A stretch of 64,000 nt of DNA from UBA1447 sp002329225 (lineage in GTDB: Bacteria > Bacillota > Clostridia > Oscillospirales > Acutalibacteraceae). Shown here piece after piece: positions 33,753 through 41,836 of this stretch; the first letter of the stretch is position 1, and each line of letters begins with the position of its first letter. The stretch lies in assembly GCA_050946835.1 (NCBI GenBank), contig JBMNVN010000007.1, positions 1 through 64,000 of the forward strand. The letters run 5' to 3'. The notes beneath the pieces were generated by a model, which did no database searches, was not told the DNA's origin, and was given only the letters and a program-made list of their open reading frames with translations. The position numbers were made by a program, and so were the translations under genes.

Positions 33753-33940
33753 ATGTACCCCGCCAAGCCGGATACGACTGATAAGAACCTGCAATAGCAG
33801 GTGGGTGCCGCCCAATGGTTTCATGCTCCCTACGTCCGGCAAGCCGGGAGGTCTGCAGTCCGACACCGGAGACTTGGCTCCCATTTATAAAAGTGTTGGA
33901 TCATTATGAGCCGTATTTATCGCACAAGGCAGGGGACATC
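33753..33940 (-). ncRNA. ssrS: 6S RNA (SsrS)
   Basis: A ~188-nt non-coding segment. On the minus strand the ends pair (GTCCCCTGCC with GGCGGGGTAC, one mismatch). The inner part has GAAACCATTGGGCGGCACCC and CACCTGC..GCAGG helices and a large internal unpaired region, which agrees with what I know of clostridial 6S RNAs. It ends in a T-run (ATTTTTT). 6S RNA binds housekeeping RNA polymerase by mimicking an open promoter. Ends are approximate; a covariance-model search (Rfam RF00013) would settle the identity. Confidence 0.72.
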
Positions 33941-33955
33941 AATTTAGTTTAAGAA

Positions 33956-34279
33956 TTATTCGTTTTCTTCGTCGTTGTCTTCGTCATCTTCAAGAATATC
34001 ATACAAGTCGGTAAGCCGTTCTTCAAAAATCTGACCGATCTCGTTGAATTCGTCTTCGTCTTCAATGGGGGTAAGGTAGGTTTCCCCGTTCTCTTCTTCA
34101 ACTTTCAGGATAATAAGTTCCCAAGGTTCGTTAAAAAAGTCTTCCGCTTCGTTGGCAAGGGGAATCATGGCTACATATCTGCCGTCATCCGTTTCAATCC
34201 TGTCCAACTCTTCGAACATGTACTCTTTGCCGTCTTCATCTTCAACGCTGATAATATTGGGTTGATAATCATCTTGCAT
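33956..34279 (-). CDS. DUF1292 family protein
   Basis: 107 residues, very acidic. The DUF1292 (YrzB-like) core is clear: NIISVEDEDGKEYMFEELDRIE, DGRYVAMIPL, ELIILKVEEENGETYLTPIEDEDEFNEIGQIFEERL. The C-terminal tail is almost only D, E and N. The family is common in Bacillota and has no assigned function. The ATG at 34279 is chosen because GCGGTG lies before it; a GTG at 34288 is also in frame. It lies just upstream of the 6S RNA on the same strand. Confidence 0.85.
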   Translation of the reverse strand: MQDDYQPNIISVEDEDGKEYMFEELDRIETDDGRYVAMIPLANEAEDFFNEPWELIILKVEEENGETYLTPIEDEDEFNEIGQIFEERLTDLYDILEDDEDNDEENE

Positions 34280-34415
34280 AATAATCACCGCTTCTTCTTT
34301 GTGGTTCTATTTTAACGGTAAAGTATTTAATAGTCAAGAGTCGGCGGGAACTCAAATATAATTGAGCGCTTTGTTAATAATAACAACAAAAAATATAAAT
34401 TTTTCAAAATTACTA

Positions 34416-34444
34416 TTGACAATGCATACCGAACAGGCTATAAT
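34416..34444 (+). promoter_or_regulatory. Strong promoter of the structured RNA
   Basis: Perfect consensus TTGACA (34416-34421), a 17-nt spacer and TATAAT (34439-34444). The start is expected near 34451. Confidence 0.88.
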
Positions 34445-34450
34445 TTAGGC

Positions 34451-34770
34451 GAACGGAAGAGAAAGAGAATGGTCAGAGTAAATTCTCGGAAAGTTCCGGG
34501 TGATGTCCTAAGAGGCATCAAAAGAAAGGAAAAGGAGGCGGTACCCTTGGACAAAGAAGCAGTTGCTCTGGTTTTCGAAGCCCGCCGAATGAACTTGTAA
34601 ACAGATGATGACGGCAAGTGTGCCGGGAACTAAAGGTAATATAACCGCCTTTGTCGGGCAACCGGTCTCAACATACCTATGTATGAAGAATAACAAGAAG
34701 TTCGGCGGGTAGAGAAAAAATAAAATTGAATATCAATTTACCCCGCATTCGATGCGGGGTATTTAATTTT
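34451..34770 (+). ncRNA. Large structured non-coding RNA, possibly of the raiA-motif class
   Basis: About 320 nt bounded by a consensus promoter and a strong terminator, with no long reading frame. Visible helices are GAGAAT..ATTCTC near 34467-34486, GATG..CATC (~34501-34519), CGGCA/TGCCG with loop AGTG (34612-34625), CATAC..GTATG (~34671-34685), and a long-range helix of 34581-34598 with 34693-34709 (CCCGCCGAA with TTCGGCGGG, then CTTGT with ACAAG). AGGCGGT (34536-34542) can pair with ACCGCCT (34644-34650), which crosses that helix and would form a pseudoknot. The length and style recall raiA-motif RNAs, but I cannot align it and no raiA gene lies near. A 17-codon frame with AGGAGG (34548-34601) lies inside. 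Confidence 0.7.
34740..34770 (+). terminator. Terminator of the structured RNA
   Basis: ACCCCGCAT-TCG-ATGCGGGGT is a perfect 9-bp GC-rich stem followed by ATTTAATTTT. Confidence 0.9.
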
Positions 34771-34777
34771 GTTCCAA

Positions 34778-34806
34778 TTGATTTGACTTTTTCCGTCTGT
34801 TATAAT
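34778..34806 (+). promoter_or_regulatory. Promoter of ligA
   Basis: TTGATT (34778-34783), a 17-nt spacer and TATAAT (34801-34806), lying between the RNA terminator and ligA. Confidence 0.7.
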
Positions 34807-34844
34807 CTGGTCAGTAAAATGTGCTGTCATTTTAGGGGGAAAAG

Positions 34845-36827
34845 ATGGAAGCTTTTGAAGATATCCGAAAAAAGGTTGAAGAACTGCGGGCGCGGATAAA
34901 CTATTATGCCGACCTTTATTATAACGCCGATTCTCCGGAAATATCCGACTTTGAATATGACAGTCTAATGAGGCAGCTCATTGATTTGGAGAATGAGTAC
35001 CCTCAACTCATAACTGCCGACTCGCCCACGCAGAAAGTCGGCGGCGTTTCTGACAGACAGTTCAGCCCGGTTGAGCACAGGGTTCCTATGGAGAGCCTTC
35101 AGGACGCCTTTAATATTGAAGAAGTTTTGGCCTTTGATACCCGTGTCCGTCAGTCGGCTCCCGCTGCAACCTATGTGGTGGAACCCAAGATTGACGGACT
35201 TTCCGTTTCCCTTGAGTACCAAAACGGCGTTTTCTTCAGGGGCTCCACGCGGGGCGACGGTCAAATAGGCGAGGACGTTACCGCCAACCTCAGAACCGTT
35301 AAAAATATACCTTCAAAGCTGACGCAGGCTATCCCGTATTTGGAAGTCAGGGGTGAGGTGTTCCTTTCAGGTAAGCGCTTTGAAGAGATTGTGGAACAAC
35401 AGGAACTTAACGGCGAAAAACCCTTTAAAAATCCTCGGAATGCCGCCGCCGGTTCCCTGCGACAAAAAAATCCCGCCGTTACCGCAAGCAGGGGTCTGGA
35501 TATTTTTGTCTTCAACATACAGCAAATACAGGGGAGTGAACCCGAGGCGCATAAGGAATCTCTTGACTATCTTAAAAGTCTCGGCTTTAACACCATTCCC
35601 TTTTACAATCAATTTGCAGATATTGACGGTGTTGTCGGAGAGATTAACAGGATAGGTGAAATAAGGGGCACTCTGCCCTTTGACATAGACGGTGCGGTAA
35701 TAAAGGTCAACGAATTGGCTTTGCGCCCTATTTTAGGCAGAACTTCAAAATTCCCCAGATGGGCCCTGGCATTTAAATACCCGCCGGAAGAAAAAGAAAC
35801 GGACTTGATTGACATTGAGGTGAGTGTGGGGCGGACGGGGGTATTGACCCCCACCGCCGTTTTGAAACCCGTTTTTCTTGCCGGTTCCACGGTCAGCCGC
35901 GCCATACTCCATAATCAGGACTTTATAACCGAAAAAGATATAAGGATAGGGGACAGGGTAATTGTCCGCAAGGCGGGGGACATTATTCCGGAAGTTGTTA
36001 GGGTTGTTGCCCATGCCGAAAACTCCGTTGCGTACCTTCTGCCTGAAAATTGCCCCTCCTGCGGCGCCGAAGTTTTTCGTGACCCGGAAGCGGCGGCGGT
36101 GCGTTGCGAAAACCCCGATTGCCCCGTACAAATGCTGCGCCATCTGATTCACTTCTGTTCAAAAGACGCAATGGATATTGAGGGCTTGGGCGAAAGTATT
36201 TTGGAGCGTTTTGTCAATGAAGGTCTGCTCAAAAGCGTCAGCGATATATACAGGCTCAAAGAAGATGACTTAATTTATCTTGAAGGCTTCGGCAAAAAGT
36301 CGGTGGAAAATCTGTTGGGAGCCATTGAAAATTCTAAAGACAACGATTTGTCCCGGCTCATTTTTGCCTTGGGTATCCGTCATATCGGCCAGAATGCGGC
36401 TAAGCTGCTTGCCGAGCGCTTCCTTACCATGGAGGCCATTGAGAGCGCCGGCTTTGATGAGTTATCCGCTATTGAGGGCTTCGGTCAGGTGATGGCGCAA
36501 AGCGTTTTGGACTTTTTTGCCATACCTCAAACCCACGCCCTGATTGATGAGTTCAGGGCTTTGGGGCTGAATATGAAATCGAAAAAAGAGATTAAGGATG
36601 ACCGCTTTTCCGGCAAGGTATTTGTCCTCACAGGCGCATTGGAAAACTTTTCACGTCAAGAGGCGGCCGCAATTATCGAAAGTTTTAACGGCAAAGTATC
36701 TTCTTCCGTTTCCAAAAAAACCGACTATGTTTTGGCAGGGGAGGATGCCGGCAGCAAACTGCAAAAGGCGGAAGCACTCGGAATTGAGGTCATAAGCGAG
36801 GCCGAGTTTTTAAGTTGGATTGAATAA
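34845..36827 (+). CDS. ligA: NAD+-dependent DNA ligase LigA
   Basis: 660 residues, full length. It seals nicks in replication and repair using NAD+. Domains in order: Ia (YYADLYYNADSPEISDFEYD, ~20-39), adenylation domain with catalytic Lys115 in EPKIDG, OB fold, a four-cysteine zinc finger (C403, C406, then C421/C426 region, CENPDC), helix-hairpin-helix repeats (IEGLGES, LEGFGKKS, AIEGFG), and a C-terminal BRCT domain (~585-660: FSGKVFVLTGALENFSRQEA). It has its own promoter. The RBS GGGGGAAA precedes the ATG. No pcrA or gatCAB neighbour is present. Confidence 0.96.
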   Translation: MEAFEDIRKKVEELRARINYYADLYYNADSPEISDFEYDSLMRQLIDLENEYPQLITADSPTQKVGGVSDRQFSPVEHRVPMESLQDAFNIEEVLAFDTRVRQSAPAATYVVEPKIDGLSVSLEYQNGVFFRGSTRGDGQIGEDVTANLRTVKNIPSKLTQAIPYLEVRGEVFLSGKRFEEIVEQQELNGEKPFKNPRNAAAGSLRQKNPAVTASRGLDIFVFNIQQIQGSEPEAHKESLDYLKSLGFNTIPFYNQFADIDGVVGEINRIGEIRGTLPFDIDGAVIKVNELALRPILGRTSKFPRWALAFKYPPEEKETDLIDIEVSVGRTGVLTPTAVLKPVFLAGSTVSRAILHNQDFITEKDIRIGDRVIVRKAGDIIPEVVRVVAHAENSVAYLLPENCPSCGAEVFRDPEAAAVRCENPDCPVQMLRHLIHFCSKDAMDIEGLGESILERFVNEGLLKSVSDIYRLKEDDLIYLEGFGKKSVENLLGAIENSKDNDLSRLIFALGIRHIGQNAAKLLAERFLTMEAIESAGFDELSAIEGFGQVMAQSVLDFFAIPQTHALIDEFRALGLNMKSKKEIKDDRFSGKVFVLTGALENFSRQEAAAIIESFNGKVSSSVSKKTDYVLAGEDAGSKLQKAEALGIEVISEAEFLSWIE

Positions 36828-36916
36828 GCTTTTATACAAAAACGCTTTTTATACCGTTAGTATTTAGTGTTAAAAAGATTTATCTTTATTAGTGCGTCAA
36901 CATAACCGCCTTTTGC

Positions 36917-36945
36917 TTGCATTTGTGCTGTTATGGTATTAAAAT
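36917..36945 (+). promoter_or_regulatory. Promoter of the YdjC-family deacetylase gene
   Basis: TTGCAT (36917-36922), a 17-nt spacer and TAAAAT (36940-36945), the same two boxes as at recA (44958-44986) but without the SOS box. Confidence 0.6.
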
Positions 36946-36979
36946 CAATCAAACAATAATAATCGGGGAGGAAATCTGA

Positions 36980-37867
36980 ATGGGAAAATATTTAATCATC
37001 AATGCTGACGACTTCGGTATGTGCCGTGCGGCCAATCTTGCCACCTTTGATTTGCTCAAAAAGGGCGGCATAACTTCCGCCACAATAATGACGCCCTGCG
37101 GCTGGGCGCCGGAAGCTTGCGCTTTTGCAAAAGAAAATCCGCAATTCGCCATAGGCGTACATCTGACCCTTACCAGCGAATGGCAAAGGTATCGCTGGAG
37201 TCCGGTAGCATCTTCAAACACGGACAGCCTGAGGGACGAAAACGGCTACCTGTACTATGAAAGCATCACGGTTGAAGAAAATGCTGATATTGACGAACTC
37301 GAGGGCGAAATCCGTGCCCAAATCGAGCGGGCAAAAAAACTCGGCCTTACCCCCTCCCACCTGGATAATCACATGGGTTCCGTCTACGGCATAGAAACCG
37401 GCCGTTTTGAATTTTTGCAGTTGGTTTTTGACATTGCTTCCGAGTACGGTCTGCCTTTCCGTTTTCCGTCAAGATACACGCCTGAACAAATTGCACGTTT
37501 CGGGCCTAAAATAGACGAAAGTCTGATTCAAATGCTGTTCTCAAAATTCAGGGACTATGCGGATCATAAGGGAGTAGCCATTCCCGATTATCTTATAGCA
37601 CATGAGTGGGACGGCCCCCAGAGCGACAGTTACGAAAACTTCAGGGAGTATATGTTCGAGCATTTTAAAACCTTCCCCGACGGCGTGTCGGAAACTTTTA
37701 TCCATCCCTCCCTTGAATCCGATGAGCTTAAGGGTACTTCCGGTGTTTGGTACCGCCGAGTTTGGGAGCACAGACTATTTGCCGACCCCGCCACAAAAGA
37801 GTATCTTGAAGGCTTGGGCTTTAAGTACATAAACTACAGGGACCTTGCCGCAATGAGGGCAAAATAA
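36980..37867 (+). CDS. ChbG/YdjC-family carbohydrate deacetylase
   Basis: 295 residues. The NADDFGM motif (8-14) with its two aspartates, GVHLTLTSEW, and HLDNHMGS (with metal-binding histidines) are marks of the YdjC/ChbG family, which removes acetyl groups from acetylated oligosaccharides such as chito-oligosaccharides. FIHPSLESDELK near the C-terminus is also typical. There is no signal peptide, so it acts in the cytoplasm. The RBS GGGGAGGA precedes the ATG. The PHP and hydrolase genes that follow at 57 and 15 bp may be in the same operon. The substrate is not known. Confidence 0.88.
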   Translation: MGKYLIINADDFGMCRAANLATFDLLKKGGITSATIMTPCGWAPEACAFAKENPQFAIGVHLTLTSEWQRYRWSPVASSNTDSLRDENGYLYYESITVEENADIDELEGEIRAQIERAKKLGLTPSHLDNHMGSVYGIETGRFEFLQLVFDIASEYGLPFRFPSRYTPEQIARFGPKIDESLIQMLFSKFRDYADHKGVAIPDYLIAHEWDGPQSDSYENFREYMFEHFKTFPDGVSETFIHPSLESDELKGTSGVWYRRVWEHRLFADPATKEYLEGLGFKYINYRDLAAMRAK

Positions 37868-37924
37868 ATTTTATTTTTCAGCAACCCCGGCTGCAACAAT
37901 AATTTAAGAATAGGGACGGTCTTT

Positions 37925-39205
37925 ATGAAAACGGAGCTTTACAGATACCGCATAAGGCCGGGAGTTTTGCTCACCGGTAAAGAAACCGAGGTAAGAATTG
38001 ACCCTCTGGACAGGGAATACGAGTTTAATCAGGCAAAAGAATACCGTGTTGCTGTCTGGGGATTAAGCCGCATTACCCATGGAGACTATGCAACCAAGAA
38101 CAACATCCACGCCGGGCAGGTTAAAAACGGCTCTCTCATTTTTTCCCACTTCTTCGACAGGGAAGAGGAATGTTATATCAGGGTCTATGAGGGGGATAAT
38201 AAAAAGCATTTTTTACAGCTTTCCGTTTATGCCCTTGAAGAGGACTTGTATTCACTGAGACCCTTAAAAGGCGACTTCCATGTGCACACCTGCCGTTCCG
38301 ACGGGCAGGAACCCCCTGCGGTGGTTGCGGCAAGTTACAGGAGCGCCGGTTTTGATTTTACGGCCATCACGGATCATTACCGCTATAAACCCTCCGTTGA
38401 AGCACAGCAGGCATACAAAGACGTTCCTTTGGGGATGCTTCTGGTCAACGGAGAAGAAGTGCATACGCCGGATAACATCGTTCATGTTGTAAACTTCGGC
38501 GGTGAAAGCAGCGTAAACGAACTTTATAAAGATGACGACGAACAGTACAGGCAAGAGGTTCAAAAGATAATCGATACAACCGACATCGGTTATGAGGACA
38601 AATTCACCTATGCCGCCAACCTTTGGGCAATAGAAAAAATTCGTGCGGCAAACGGTTTGGCAATCTTTTGCCATCCACATTGGTTGAACGATACTTTCAA
38701 CGTGCCGCCCGCCTTGTCCAAAGCCTTCCTCAGAGCCGGGGAGTTTGATGCCTTTGAGCTGATTGGAGGACAGTCCGCGCACGAAAACAATTTACAGACA
38801 GCTTTGTACTATCAAATACGTTCCGAGGGCGTGAACATACCGATAGTCGGGGCTAGCGATTCCCACGGCACAATAAACGCAGGGCGTTTATTTGACAAAA
38901 TGTATACAATCGTATTTGCGGAAGAAAATGAAAAGAACAGTATTTGTGATGCCGTGAAGGACGGCCGAAGCGTTGCGGTGGAAGTTTATGCGGACTCCGT
39001 CAATTACAGCGTCCACGGCAGTTTCCGAAATGTTTGTTATGCCAGATTTTTGTTGGAAAACTATTTTGAACTGACAAGGCAAATCTGCTCTGAAGAAGGC
39101 CTTCTTATGATGAAGTACCTGCAGGGTGACCAAAGTGCGGCAAAACGGCTTGCGGAACTAAAAACGGCTGTAACGGATTTCTACCGCTCATTTTTCGGCA
39201 GATAA
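37925..39205 (+). CDS. PHP-domain phosphoesterase
   Basis: 426 residues. An N-terminal ~115-residue beta-rich region of no known family is followed by a PHP domain with its metal ligands: GDFHVHTCRSDG (HxH), ITDHYR, NGEEVHTP with HVVNFGG, FCHPHW and a final ASDSHG. Such domains hydrolyse phosphoesters or remove carbohydrate phosphates. The start is an ATG at 37925 after AGGGACGG. It lies 57 bp after the deacetylase gene, which suggests a shared role in sugar breakdown; the substrate is unknown. Confidence 0.82.
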   Translation: MKTELYRYRIRPGVLLTGKETEVRIDPLDREYEFNQAKEYRVAVWGLSRITHGDYATKNNIHAGQVKNGSLIFSHFFDREEECYIRVYEGDNKKHFLQLSVYALEEDLYSLRPLKGDFHVHTCRSDGQEPPAVVAASYRSAGFDFTAITDHYRYKPSVEAQQAYKDVPLGMLLVNGEEVHTPDNIVHVVNFGGESSVNELYKDDDEQYRQEVQKIIDTTDIGYEDKFTYAANLWAIEKIRAANGLAIFCHPHWLNDTFNVPPALSKAFLRAGEFDAFELIGGQSAHENNLQTALYYQIRSEGVNIPIVGASDSHGTINAGRLFDKMYTIVFAEENEKNSICDAVKDGRSVAVEVYADSVNYSVHGSFRNVCYARFLLENYFELTRQICSEEGLLMMKYLQGDQSAAKRLAELKTAVTDFYRSFFGR

Positions 39206-39220
39206 GACGGGAGGTAAGGT

Positions 39221-40165
39221 ATGAAGTATTTTGTTATTGCGCTGATTTGTATTCTTGTTTTGTTCCTGCTTGTTATGATTGCGGGGGCAGTGGCTTTCCA
39301 TTTGTTTATTGTCAGACCCAAAAAGCCGCCTAAAATTGACCCGAATGATGAAAGACGGCTTGAACGCGAGAAAATCAGGGAGAAGAACAACGCCTACCTG
39401 TTTTCCCTCAACCCGGAGGATGTTTCCATAAAGTCCTCCAACGGACTGCAGTTAAAGGGCTGGTTCTTGCCCTCAAAATCCGGCAGTAAACGCTTTGCGG
39501 TTTGCGTTCACGGTTACCGTTGCAACGGCCCGGACGAGTTCAGCCATATGGTTCCTTTTTACCATGATGAGTTGGATTACAATCTGTTTTTGCCCGATAA
39601 CCGTGCCCACGGCAGGAGCGAGGGCAACTACATCGGTTTCGGCGCTCTTGACCATAAGGATATCCTCCTTTGGCTGAAGTATTTGATTGAGCGTTTCGGC
39701 GAGGATATTGAAATTATTCTACACGGTATATCCATGGGTGCGGCAACGGTTATGCTGACCAACTCGGCCGATTCCTTGCCCCCGCAAGTTAAAATCATAA
39801 TTGAAGATTGCGGCTACTCTTCCGCAATTGAGCAGTTTACCTGCCAGGCGAAAGAAATGTTCGGGCTTAAAAGCAGACCCCTTATTGCGGCCATGAGCTT
39901 GGTCAGCAAATTGGCGGCAGGTTATTTTTTCAGCGAAGCGGACTGCGTAAAGTTTATGAAAAAGGCAAAGCGCCCCGTTTTGTTTATCCACGGCGGGGAT
40001 GATACTTTCGTGCCCACATACATGGTGTACCTGCTTCATGACGCTTGCACCGTACCGAAAGACCTGCTGATAGTTGACGGTGCGGTTCACGCTTTCAGCT
40101 ATTATCAAGCCCCGGAGTTGTATCAGCAAAAAGTTAAAGATTTTATCGCAACCCATATGGATTAA
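39221..40165 (+). CDS. Membrane-anchored alpha/beta hydrolase (BAAT/peptidase S9-like)
   Basis: 314 residues. An N-terminal membrane helix (~3-27) is followed by the hydrolase fold: VCVHGYRCNG (oxyanion strand), PDNRAHGRSEG, nucleophile GISMGA (serine), acid in HGGDDTFVP and histidine in VDGAVHAFS. This group, with DNRAHGRSEG and HGISMGAAT, is widespread in Clostridia as a surface-anchored esterase-like protein. The RBS GGGAGG precedes the ATG. It lies 15 bp after the PHP gene, and a terminator region follows. Confidence 0.85.
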   Translation: MKYFVIALICILVLFLLVMIAGAVAFHLFIVRPKKPPKIDPNDERRLEREKIREKNNAYLFSLNPEDVSIKSSNGLQLKGWFLPSKSGSKRFAVCVHGYRCNGPDEFSHMVPFYHDELDYNLFLPDNRAHGRSEGNYIGFGALDHKDILLWLKYLIERFGEDIEIILHGISMGAATVMLTNSADSLPPQVKIIIEDCGYSSAIEQFTCQAKEMFGLKSRPLIAAMSLVSKLAAGYFFSEADCVKFMKKAKRPVLFIHGGDDTFVPTYMVYLLHDACTVPKDLLIVDGAVHAFSYYQAPELYQQKVKDFIATHMD

Positions 40166-40177
40166 AATTGAATGCAA

Positions 40178-40212
40178 CAAAAAAGCGGCTTGTTTTACGA
40201 CAGGCCGCTAAA
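40178..40212 (+). terminator. Hairpin after the hydrolase gene
   Basis: AAAAAGCGGC pairs in part with GCCGCTAAAC around TTGTTTTACGACAG. It is moderately strong, and its T-run is poor. A better hairpin follows at 40263. Confidence 0.45.
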
Positions 40213-40262
40213 CATTAAAACCAAGGCTGCGATACAGGTTAAGCTTTCGGATTGATGAAAAC

Positions 40263-40300
40263 AGGGCTGTGCAAATTGGAGTTTTGCACAGCCCGGATTT
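40263..40300 (+). terminator. Intrinsic terminator, shared core with 11685
   Basis: GGGCTGTGCAAA pairs with TTTGCACAGCCC and is followed by GGATTTTTGG. The GGGCTGTGCA core is repeated from the terminator at 11684-11724. Confidence 0.8.
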
Positions 40301-40496
40301 TTGGAATGACGGGCATGCCGTCAATCTACCGAACCCCAATACTAAGGCTTAAATGACGGATAAGCGGGCAAAGTGCCGTGAAGTCCAAAAGGCAACCGTA
40401 ACTCATTTTAACGTTTTTTTATAATAGTGGAAATCAGCAAGTAGCGGAAGAAATAAGCATTATTCTTAAAGAATAATTCCCCATAATGTAATGATT
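40301..40496. other. Intergenic region without visible features
   Basis: About 195 bp between the two convergent transcription units. Apart from a weak AT-rich palindrome (~40459-40477) I see no gene, RNA or repeat. Confidence 0.5.
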
Positions 40497-40537
40497 AGGG
40501 TGTCTCATAAGACCTTAAAAGACTTTTGAGACACCCT
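40497..40537 (-). terminator. Terminator of the XRE-ImmA-PIN operon
   Basis: AGGGTGTCTCA (40497-40507) is perfectly complementary to TGAGACACCCT (40527-40537). It lies ~12 bp after the PIN gene stop. Confidence 0.75.
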
Positions 40538-40548
40538 ATCTTACTTTT

Positions 40549-41082
40549 TCAAATATTATTTTTCAGATAATCGGAGAAAGTTGGGTATCCAAGCTTTCTG
40601 CGCTTTTTGAGCATATCCTGCCACAGTTGGTTCCCATCAACTTCCGTGATGATTCCGGCTTTCAAAGCTTCTTTCAGGATTTCTCCCGTAGTTCTATGTT
40701 GCAAACCGAACTCATTTATATATACAGATATGTCCTTGAGGTTGTTGCTTGCTAAAATACCGTTCCGCTCTTTTGCCAGAGCAATTGCTGCCGCTTCACC
40801 GCGGCCTATTATCGCATGTCCCGGGTCTGGATTGGCTACCAGCTTTCTGTAAAGTCTGTATTCTTCTGTTTCCGTCATGATGCTCTCTATTCGAGCATCT
40901 CCGCAGGCAACCATAATATCAACCTTTGCTTTGAGGTGTGGAATTGCCGGGTTTGACAACTCCGCATATACTTCTGCCGGTATTACGACTCTTCCGGGAT
41001 AAAGCTGAGCCAGCAAACTCTGATTATTTACCCACAAAAAGGCGGACAGGCAATCTGTGTCGAAGAAAAGCGGTTCAGTCAA
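40549..41082 (-). CDS. PIN-domain nuclease-like protein
   Basis: 177 residues. PIN-fold pattern of the DUF3368/COG2405 type: FFDTDCL (Asp8, Asp10), PAEVYAELS (Glu41), GRGEAAAIALAKE (Glu96), and GILASNNLKD, where the usual late acidic pair reads NN before Asp117. GEILKEALKAGII near the end is typical. PIN proteins are metal-dependent RNases, often toxins. The start is TTG at 41082 inside the end of the peptidase gene (8-bp overlap), so translation is probably coupled. The missing late aspartates may weaken catalysis. Confidence 0.78.
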   Translation of the reverse strand: MTEPLFFDTDCLSAFLWVNNQSLLAQLYPGRVVIPAEVYAELSNPAIPHLKAKVDIMVACGDARIESIMTETEEYRLYRKLVANPDPGHAIIGRGEAAAIALAKERNGILASNNLKDISVYINEFGLQHRTTGEILKEALKAGIITEVDGNQLWQDMLKKRRKLGYPTFSDYLKNNI

Positions 41083-41836
41083 TCACATCACCGCTTTCCT
41101 CTTCATCGCCATAGACCAAATCTGTGCGGAAAGCGTCTAATAACAGTTGTTCATATTTGCCGGTTGATATCAAACCCTTGGAAAATAGCTGCTCCGCCTG
41201 CTCAATATAATTCCCATAGGTCATATATTGCTTCCCGGCGGGTAAGGGCCTGTACAGGTCCGGGCTATATCCTAAAGATTCAGCTCGACTTCGCACGGCT
41301 TCATGTAAAAATAATTCCGCATCATCTTGGTCAAGATACGGCGTATGAATAAGGCGATAAACTGCCGCCTTATGGCTTACCCCATAATATTGTTCAATAC
41401 GTATTAAATCATTCAGCGTCAGGCGATGATTTTGAGATTTCTTTGCCAAGTCTTCTGCCAAAACGAGCAACCCGGCATCAGGCATCAGAAAATAAGAAGC
41501 GAACATATCAGCCGCTCTCTCAATATCTTTTCCGGAGTTAATTTTCTTTGCGCAAACGGAAACCATGTTATCGTCAAAATAAAGATGATAAAACTCATGT
41601 GCAAGGGAAAAACGTTGGCGTCCCAAAGTCATAGCGGAATTAATCGCAACTAAATTATTTTCTCCTTGCCCTTTGATACACATTCCGCTCAGGTTTTCTC
41701 CCATAGGATAATAGACGATTGTTAGCCCATCGATTCTTTGCGCCAATGCAAAAATATCGATAGGGGATTCGCTGTCTTCACCTAATTTTTTTCTAAGCAT
41801 TGTCGCTTTTGTCATCAGTCCTGCATAATCTATCAT
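41075..41836 (-). CDS. ImmA/IrrE family metallo-endopeptidase
   Basis: 253 residues. The zinc-peptidase motif HEFYH (80-84) lies in SLAHEFYHLYFD, followed by an AADMFASYFLMP helix that supplies the third ligand region. ImmA/IrrE proteases cleave or act on a cognate XRE-type repressor, and an XRE gene lies just upstream with a 4-bp ATGA overlap. The N-terminal ~60 residues are the usual DUF955 lead-in. The C-terminal ~80 residues are specific to this protein. It forms the middle of a three-gene cassette with the PIN gene. Confidence 0.9.
   Translation of the reverse strand: MIDYAGLMTKATMLRKKLGEDSESPIDIFALAQRIDGLTIVYYPMGENLSGMCIKGQGENNLVAINSAMTLGRQRFSLAHEFYHLYFDDNMVSVCAKKINSGKDIERAADMFASYFLMPDAGLLVLAEDLAKKSQNHRLTLNDLIRIEQYYGVSHKAAVYRLIHTPYLDQDDAELFLHEAVRSRAESLGYSPDLYRPLPAGKQYMTYGNYIEQAEQLFSKGLISTGKYEQLLLDAFRTDLVYGDEEESGDVID

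Noticed and set aside
34451..34770. RNase P RNA or tmRNA
   Set aside because: The conserved RNase P core and the tRNA-like T arm with CCA of tmRNA are not present.
40497..40537. End of an insertion sequence
   Set aside because: The 11-bp inverted repeat forms one compact hairpin behind the PIN gene, and no transposase or second end is present; a terminator explains it.
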